From contig JAUWVG010000055.1 of assembly GCA_030617525.1 (NCBI GenBank), positions 1 to 9,332 of the forward strand: a stretch of DNA of 9,332 nucleotides, given 5' to 3'. This document shows positions 5,133-9,332 of this stretch, piece by piece; within the stretch, counting starts at the first letter, position 1; the number at the start of each line of letters is the position of its first letter. The position numbers were made by a program, and so were the translations under genes. This DNA comes from Candidatus Aminicenantota bacterium (lineage in GTDB: Bacteria > Acidobacteriota > Aminicenantia > Aminicenantales > Aminicenantaceae). Below the pieces are notes generated by a model that did no database searches, was not told the DNA's origin, and saw only the letters and a list, made by a program, of their open reading frames with translations.

Positions 5133-7352
5133 TCATATTTTTTCAATCTTTACAGGAGTGTTTTTTGTTGAAAAAACACCACTTGTGGGATCACGGTGGC
5201 CAACTATGAGTTCATTTGGGTTTATACCCTTTCCCTCTTTTTCCCACCAAAGAAGGGACGTATCACCGTCACTGCTTTTGAATTTTTCGGCTTTCGCAAT
5301 ACGCCCTGTAGCCGTGTGTCCAAATCCTTGAGCGAGTGCCACAGATTCTGGATGAATTCTATCTGTCACTAATGCCCTTGTGATAAGCGAGGCATTTTCG
5401 GAGGAGATGCGCAGCAGGTCACCATTTTGTATTCCGAGGTCTTTGGCCGCACTTCTGTTTATCCATAAGGGATTGTCATGGGCGATTTCCCTAAGCCATT
5501 TGGAGTTCATTGTCTCATTAGCATAGAATCCTGTTCTATAAGTTGTGAGGAAAAAATCTGAGTTTGTTTTCGTTGTTTTTGAATCATCGGTCTGATAGCC
5601 AGGAACAGTTTTGATATTGATCTTGTCAAGATCGGTTTTTTCGGGAGGCGTCTTTAAACTTTGATCGCCTGATCCTTCGATCCAGAACCCAGTGTTTTTA
5701 AGAGATTTGAAACCTCCAAAAACTTCGGTGTCAGGCATTTGTTTAATTTTTTGCGAATAAAATTCGAGAGTGTTCTTGGCCGAGAAGCCCGTTCTCACCT
5801 TTCCGCCAATCCTTCTTGCCCATTCGATGCAGACGTTGCCGACTTCTTTGGCTTCTCCTCTGGGAAGAAAACTTGGATCAATGACCTTGCCCACTTCAAA
5901 ATCAGGAGACCTTAGAATTTTGGCCGGACCTTGAAGGGATACAACCGGCTGCCTTAAATTAAGGACAGGTAGAGACGGAACGTACTCTAATCCCCAACTT
6001 TCGAGATAGGTGGCGGCGGGAAGAACAAGGTCGGCCAGCATGGCTGTTTCCGTCATATGTGTGTCTAAAACAGCCAAAAAATTTACTTTTGTCTCATCAT
6101 TGAAGAACTGTTTGACAGTTTGATTGTCAGATTCGTCAAAAACAGGATTTGTTTTGTAAGACAAATAAATATTGACCGTTGAACCGGAATCAATCAAATC
6201 TCTCGTTCCATCAAGTGTCTTTTTCTTTTGGATTTCTATTGAGCGGGAAAACATCGATTGGGGGGTCCCGACCAACCAATTCAGAAGGAAAACACTACGG
6301 ACGTTCCGGACCCCATGCTTCTGATCTGAAACACCTCCTCCTGCTATGGCTACGGAGGGTTTCCGGGTCGCAAATTCAACGGCAATATTTTCGATCACGG
6401 AAGCCTTAATCCCGCTTTCTTCTTCGGCCCTTGAAGGAGGATAATCCGAGAGTTGGGACTTTAGGATTGATAGTGACGTGTTTGTTCTTCTGGAAATGAA
6501 ATTCGTATCCGCAAGATCATTTTTTACTATCGTGTGAGCCATAGCCAGAGCCAGTATTCCATCGGTCCCGGATTTTACCGGAATCCAGAGATCGCTTTTT
6601 GCGGCAGTCTCCGACATCCTGACATCAAAGCTGAAAAGTTTTGCCCCGTTTTCTGTGCGGGCTTTCATCAGGCGGCGGGCCACTCCGATGAATTGGTCGT
6701 GATGAGCAAAAGGATTTGCTCCAAAATTAAGAATGGTTCGAATCCTGCCGAAATCCGGTGTAAGAAGAGAGGACCCCGTCATCATTCTAAAAGCGAGTTC
6801 TCTATTCTTTCTGTTCAGAGCGGGGCGGTCTATTATGGACGGGATTTCCATGGCCTGAATAAAACGATCCAGGAGAGGATCAGATTGTCCCAGATCAAAA
6901 ACAAAATTAGAGTTTTGACTCCCTAAATTAAGTTGGCGAATATGGGAGATCATAATCTCATGGGCTTCATCCCAAGTGATCCTTGTCCAGCGGCCTTCTC
7001 CCCTTTGTCCGATTCTTTTCAATGGAAAAAGCAGTCTTTCCGGATCATAAACCAGATTTAATCCGGCTATTCCCTTGGCACATATTCCTCCCTTGTTAAC
7101 AGGGTGATCCGGATTTCCGAGAATTTGGACACAGCGATCTCCATCCAAATATGCTAGGATACCGCATCCTGCCTCACATAAACCACAGGTCGTTGGAATA
7201 GCACGGAGTGTTTTTAAAGACGTCCGTGAAACCGCTCTTTTGGATTTTAACGATGGATATTCTTGAAGAGTTTTTCCATCCAAGGCTGTACCGGCTAGAC
7301 AGGCTAAGCCGGTCTTCATGAACCGTCGTCTCGAATAACGTACTTTTTGCAT
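5133..7352 (-). CDS. Tat-exported molybdopterin oxidoreductase-family catalytic-type subunit without an evident Mo ligand residue
   Basis: A 739-residue DMSO-reductase-family protein, close in length to PsrA/PhsA. The N-terminus carries a perfect twin-arginine motif SRRRFMK (7-13) and a hydrophobic stretch, so it is exported folded. A [4Fe-4S] site follows at Cys56, 59, 63 and 91. Pterin-pocket motifs remain (NFGANP; VRMSETAAKSDLWIP; SGTDGILALAMAH). The NPVFDES, ETAMLADLVLPAATYLESWG and RQPVV segments recall PsrA/QrcB/ActB-type proteins. The usual molybdenum ligand (Cys, Sec or Ser) should lie about 13 residues before Gly193, but this segment reads ALNRKNRELAFRMMTG, with Asn180 at the expected place. 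Loss of the ligand is known for non-catalytic QrcB and ActB, but AioA keeps Mo without a protein ligand. So either a structural electron-transfer subunit or an unusual enzyme is possible. The ATG has AAAGG about eight bases upstream. It lies between the NrfD and propeller genes. Confidence 0.9.
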   Translation of the reverse strand: MQKVRYSRRRFMKTGLACLAGTALDGKTLQEYPSLKSKRAVSRTSLKTLRAIPTTCGLCEAGCGILAYLDGDRCVQILGNPDHPVNKGGICAKGIAGLNLVYDPERLLFPLKRIGQRGEGRWTRITWDEAHEIMISHIRQLNLGSQNSNFVFDLGQSDPLLDRFIQAMEIPSIIDRPALNRKNRELAFRMMTGSSLLTPDFGRIRTILNFGANPFAHHDQFIGVARRLMKARTENGAKLFSFDVRMSETAAKSDLWIPVKSGTDGILALAMAHTIVKNDLADTNFISRRTNTSLSILKSQLSDYPPSRAEEESGIKASVIENIAVEFATRKPSVAIAGGGVSDQKHGVRNVRSVFLLNWLVGTPQSMFSRSIEIQKKKTLDGTRDLIDSGSTVNIYLSYKTNPVFDESDNQTVKQFFNDETKVNFLAVLDTHMTETAMLADLVLPAATYLESWGLEYVPSLPVLNLRQPVVSLQGPAKILRSPDFEVGKVIDPSFLPRGEAKEVGNVCIEWARRIGGKVRTGFSAKNTLEFYSQKIKQMPDTEVFGGFKSLKNTGFWIEGSGDQSLKTPPEKTDLDKINIKTVPGYQTDDSKTTKTNSDFFLTTYRTGFYANETMNSKWLREIAHDNPLWINRSAAKDLGIQNGDLLRISSENASLITRALVTDRIHPESVALAQGFGHTATGRIAKAEKFKSSDGDTSLLWWEKEGKGINPNELIVGHRDPTSGVFSTKNTPVKIEKI

Positions 7353-7363
7353 GCAGGTTACCT

Positions 7364-8260
7364 TTATATAAGCGGGATAAATTCTCCGCCCAAAACAACG
7401 ACATATCTCATAAAAAAGATCCCAATAATGACAAGTATCGATGCGATTATCACTGTGGTCAACGTTCTGAACCTGGGGATAAGAAGCAGAAAAAGCGGCA
7501 CAATTTTACCTAGGAAGTTTTCAACAAGAAGAAACAAGAAACTGAATTTTCCGAAGAGGATCAGATGAGCCACAGCTTGTGCATCTGCATGGGAAATGGA
7601 CAGTACAATAAGATCACAGCCAACAAGAAACAGATCAAAAACTATTGCCCATGCCAGCAGTTTTCCCATACTGAAAACCAAATCCCGGTTAATAGATTTA
7701 GATTTAGAAAAAAACCGTTCTTTAATGCTGTAGACCAAGATCATTAAAGCGATTCCGGAGACGATGGCCGATGCAAGAAAAAGGATAGGCATCAAGGCTG
7801 TATTCCAGAGAGCCCTGGCTTTCCCAAACGCCAGGATAAAACCCGTATATCCATGAACAAGAATTGCCAGAGGAAGACCAATAAATGCAAATATTTTGGT
7901 CAACTTGTTCTTTTCTGTGAACATAAAATAGGCGTAAATGAGACAATTTATCGGGTAAAGTATCAGGAGGAAGGAACCCCAAGTGATAGGGGACGATAAA
8001 TTGAGGTAGGTAAAGAGGTGCCAGGCTCTTAGAGGCATGCCTATATGAAAAAGGAGAAAAAGAGGGGCGATGACCAGAAGGACAGTGGCGAGAACAACGC
8101 CTATACGGCCGATGGGTTTAAACTTTTCCATACCAAAGCCGTAGGCCAAGGTAGAGAGGATAAATGATCCTGCACTTAAACCGGTTAGGTAAAAATAGAT
8201 GGCGATAAAAATTCCGAAAGCTTCCTGCTGAAAGGTGTTGTACAAGACTTGGCTTTCCAC
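7364..8260 (-). CDS. NrfD/PsrC-type membrane subunit (quinone-binding)
   Basis: A 298-residue integral membrane protein with eight predicted helices (about 16-37, 52-72, 91-112, 122-144, 153-178, 198-221, 235-260 and 267-290). Typical NrfD motifs are present: YLTGLSAGSF (24-33), SSPITWGS (89-96), HGYTGFILAF (136-145), LWNTALMP (151-158) and RYVVVLGGEFIP near the C-terminus. The family binds menaquinone/menaquinol at the periplasmic side and contains no haem. It passes electrons to or from the adjacent four-cluster iron-sulfur subunit. The usual DLGRPxR segment reads HIGMPLR (72-78). The start is GTG at 8260 with a weak ribosome binding site. The next Met is residue 44, after the first helix, so GTG is the sensible choice. 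It lies 11 bp after the iron-sulfur gene and 11 bp before the molybdopterin-family gene. Confidence 0.92.
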   Translation of the reverse strand: MESQVLYNTFQQEAFGIFIAIYFYLTGLSAGSFILSTLAYGFGMEKFKPIGRIGVVLATVLLVIAPLFLLFHIGMPLRAWHLFTYLNLSSPITWGSFLLILYPINCLIYAYFMFTEKNKLTKIFAFIGLPLAILVHGYTGFILAFGKARALWNTALMPILFLASAIVSGIALMILVYSIKERFFSKSKSINRDLVFSMGKLLAWAIVFDLFLVGCDLIVLSISHADAQAVAHLILFGKFSFLFLLVENFLGKIVPLFLLLIPRFRTLTTVIIASILVIIGIFFMRYVVVLGGEFIPLI

Positions 8261-8271
8261 TGTCTTTTCTC

Positions 8272-8868
8272 TTATTCCTTCTTTTCTTTTTTTGCCTCGA
8301 CTGTGTCGATATCGAGGTCGATGTAAAAAGTCTGGGGAGACGTTCCCATTTCGGGTTTGATCACCTGAACGGCATTTGTTGCTATGGCCTTAGAGATTTC
8401 ACTTTCGGGGTCGTTCCTGTCTCCGAATAGGATTGCTCCTGTGGGACAGGCTAGGACACAGGCCGGTTTGAGCCCGGCATCTACACGGTGATGACACCAA
8501 AAACATTTTTCCGCAATTTTTTTCTCGGGATGGATGTATCGGACTCCGTAAGGGCAGGATGCCATGCAGTATCGGCATCCGATGCATCTGTGTGGATCAA
8601 TATAGACGATCCCATCTGGACGTTTGATTCCAGCGTTGACAGGACAGACCGTCACACAGATGGGATTTTCGCAGTTGTTGCAGACGATCGGCAGGAAATA
8701 TTCTCTTGTGTCGGGGAAACGGCCCTTCTCAATTTTTTTAACCCAGCTCCTCCATACACCCAAGGGAACATCGTTCTCACTTTTGCAGGCTATTACACAG
8801 GACATGCAGCCTATGCATTTACGCAGGTCAAAGAGCATAGCTAATCTTTTATTCGAGCTTTTTTTCAT
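8272..8868 (-). CDS. Four-cluster ferredoxin-like electron-transfer subunit (PsrB/TtrB/DsrO type)
   Basis: A 198-residue protein with 16 Cys in the four-cluster pattern of this family. The groups are Cys18/21/24/28, Cys63/66/71/75, Cys95/98/101/105 and Cys122/125/137/141. In these families the clusters form a wire between the molybdopterin subunit (or cytochrome) and the NrfD quinone site. No signal peptide or transmembrane helix is seen. Since the molybdopterin-family partner has a Tat signal, co-export with it is likely, as for PsrB/PhsB. DsrO, by contrast, carries its own Tat signal. The lysine-rich C-terminal tail (after 190) is low complexity. The ATG start has AGGAAGG immediately upstream and overlaps the preceding cytochrome gene by 20 bp. 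A second Met at residue 11 has no good ribosome binding site. Confidence 0.93.
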   Translation of the reverse strand: MKKSSNKRLAMLFDLRKCIGCMSCVIACKSENDVPLGVWRSWVKKIEKGRFPDTREYFLPIVCNNCENPICVTVCPVNAGIKRPDGIVYIDPHRCIGCRYCMASCPYGVRYIHPEKKIAEKCFWCHHRVDAGLKPACVLACPTGAILFGDRNDPESEISKAIATNAVQVIKPEMGTSPQTFYIDLDIDTVEAKKEKKE

Positions 8869-9332
8869 TTCCTTCCTCGGGCTCTTCTTCCTTCTTTAGA
8901 CTGTTTACCCAGGAGATTATTTTCTGGATGAACTTTTTACGTGTTCTTATACCGATAAACATTCCAAGGCCAAGCAGAGAAAAAATGGCCAAACTACTGC
9001 CGATATAATTAAACTTCGCCCACCGGACGGAATCGAGGTGAATGGGGCCTAAAATTTTGTCCCCTTTTCTCCGGACATCATGACAGCGCGAACAGTATTC
9101 CTTGTAGGCCCGTTTTGGCCCGTGTGCAGAATCTCCATAATGACAGGGGATGCAAACGTTCATGTCAAATTTTTCTGATAGATCACCCTTGCGGTGTCCG
9201 GATATTTTTCCGAGAGACATCCCCTTGAAAATTCCTCTGACTTCAACTTCGGCATGACAGATTCCACAAGTCTTGCCAATATTATTTTCATGAATTGACG
9301 ATTCTGGATGATCGTGAAGGAGGACAAAATGT
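8849..9332 (-). CDS. Multihaem cytochrome c with C-terminal membrane anchor (5' end outside window)
   Basis: The reading frame is open to the window edge, giving at least 160 residues; the start lies beyond base 9332. Three CxxCH motifs are visible: CGICH (9268-9254), then CIPCH and CSRCH further on. Isolated histidines, such as those in the HDHPESSIHE stretch and SGHRKGD, could be distal ligands. An internal ATG at 9220 cannot be the start, because it would cut off the CGICH motif. After the last haem a single helix of about 20 residues (FNYIGSSLAIFSLLGLGMFI) and a very charged tail (KKEEEPEEGNEKK) follow. That places the haems in the periplasm and the tail in the cytoplasm. It probably begins the complex's operon or is close to its start, and would relay electrons to the FeS/NrfD module. 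The total haem count is unknown. Confidence 0.85.
   Translation of the reverse strand, partial: HFVLLHDHPESSIHENNIGKTCGICHAEVEVRGIFKGMSLGKISGHRKGDLSEKFDMNVCIPCHYGDSAHGPKRAYKEYCSRCHDVRRKGDKILGPIHLDSVRWAKFNYIGSSLAIFSLLGLGMFIGIRTRKKFIQKIISWVNSLKKEEEPEEGNEKKLE

Noticed and set aside
5117..5146. ATG at 5146 as start of the propeller protein
   Set aside because: It overlaps the previous gene and has no good ribosome binding site, whereas GTG at 5116 follows GGAGG and begins a proper signal peptide.
6780..6860. Possible selenocysteine codon at the Mo-ligand position
   Set aside because: The frame is uninterrupted there and the aligned codon encodes Asn; no in-frame TGA is seen.
6534..6926. A 130-codon plus-strand frame opposite the MopB-family gene
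   Set aside because: It is an antisense shadow with no domain and no ribosome binding site.
8488..8899. Two overlapping plus-strand frames opposite the FeS subunit
   Set aside because: They are shadows of a gene with all 16 cluster cysteines; no motif of their own.
8849..9220. The cytochrome starting at the internal ATG at 9220
   Set aside because: The frame stays open to the window edge and includes a CGICH haem motif upstream of that ATG.

Overview
The window looks like a chromosomal segment from an anaerobic, respiring Gram-negative bacterium. The evidence is multihaem c-type cytochromes, a Tat-exported molybdopterin-family protein, an NrfD quinone-site membrane protein and an HdrD-type iron-sulfur protein fused to a NarI-like membrane domain. 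By eye the base composition is moderate (G+C around the mid-40s). Such gene sets are common in Desulfobacterota and in some Acidobacteriota or candidate phyla. I cannot place the organism more exactly.

Layout: bases 13-1044 (+ strand) carry a complete low-specificity threonine aldolase with a strong ribosome binding site at the left edge. It faces, tail to tail, a long minus-strand operon. The roughly 250 bp between them (1045-1292) hold no convincing gene but are structured. There is a GC-rich half with an imperfect stem-loop, an AT-rich half bounded by a perfect 14-bp inverted repeat, and a 13-bp direct repeat that overlaps both gene ends.

The rest (9332 down to 1293, minus strand) is one tightly packed seven-gene operon whose beginning lies beyond the right edge. 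In transcription order: (1) the C-terminal part of a multihaem cytochrome c with a C-terminal membrane anchor; (2) a four-cluster ferredoxin-like subunit (PsrB/TtrB/DsrO type); (3) an NrfD/PsrC-type membrane subunit; (4) a Tat-exported molybdopterin-oxidoreductase-family subunit that seems to lack the usual Cys/Sec/Ser molybdenum ligand; (5) a secreted protein with seven TolB/PD40-like beta-propeller repeats; (6) a small N-terminally anchored hexahaem cytochrome c; (7) a fused NarI-like/HdrD-like membrane iron-sulfur protein with two cubane and two CCG cysteine motifs. Neighbouring genes overlap by 8 to 20 bp or are separated by 11 to 22 bp.

Inferred function: genes 1-4 and 6 would form a periplasm-facing, quinone-reacting complex resembling Qrc, alternative complex III or the polysulfide reductase family. 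Gene 7 resembles the DsrMK pair and would connect the quinone pool to a cytoplasmic thiol/disulfide or other electron carrier. The combination of a Qrc/Psr-like module, a DsrMK-like fusion and a beta-propeller in one operon matches no named complex that I know. It is the main candidate for an undescribed respiratory system. Its substrate cannot be read from the sequence.
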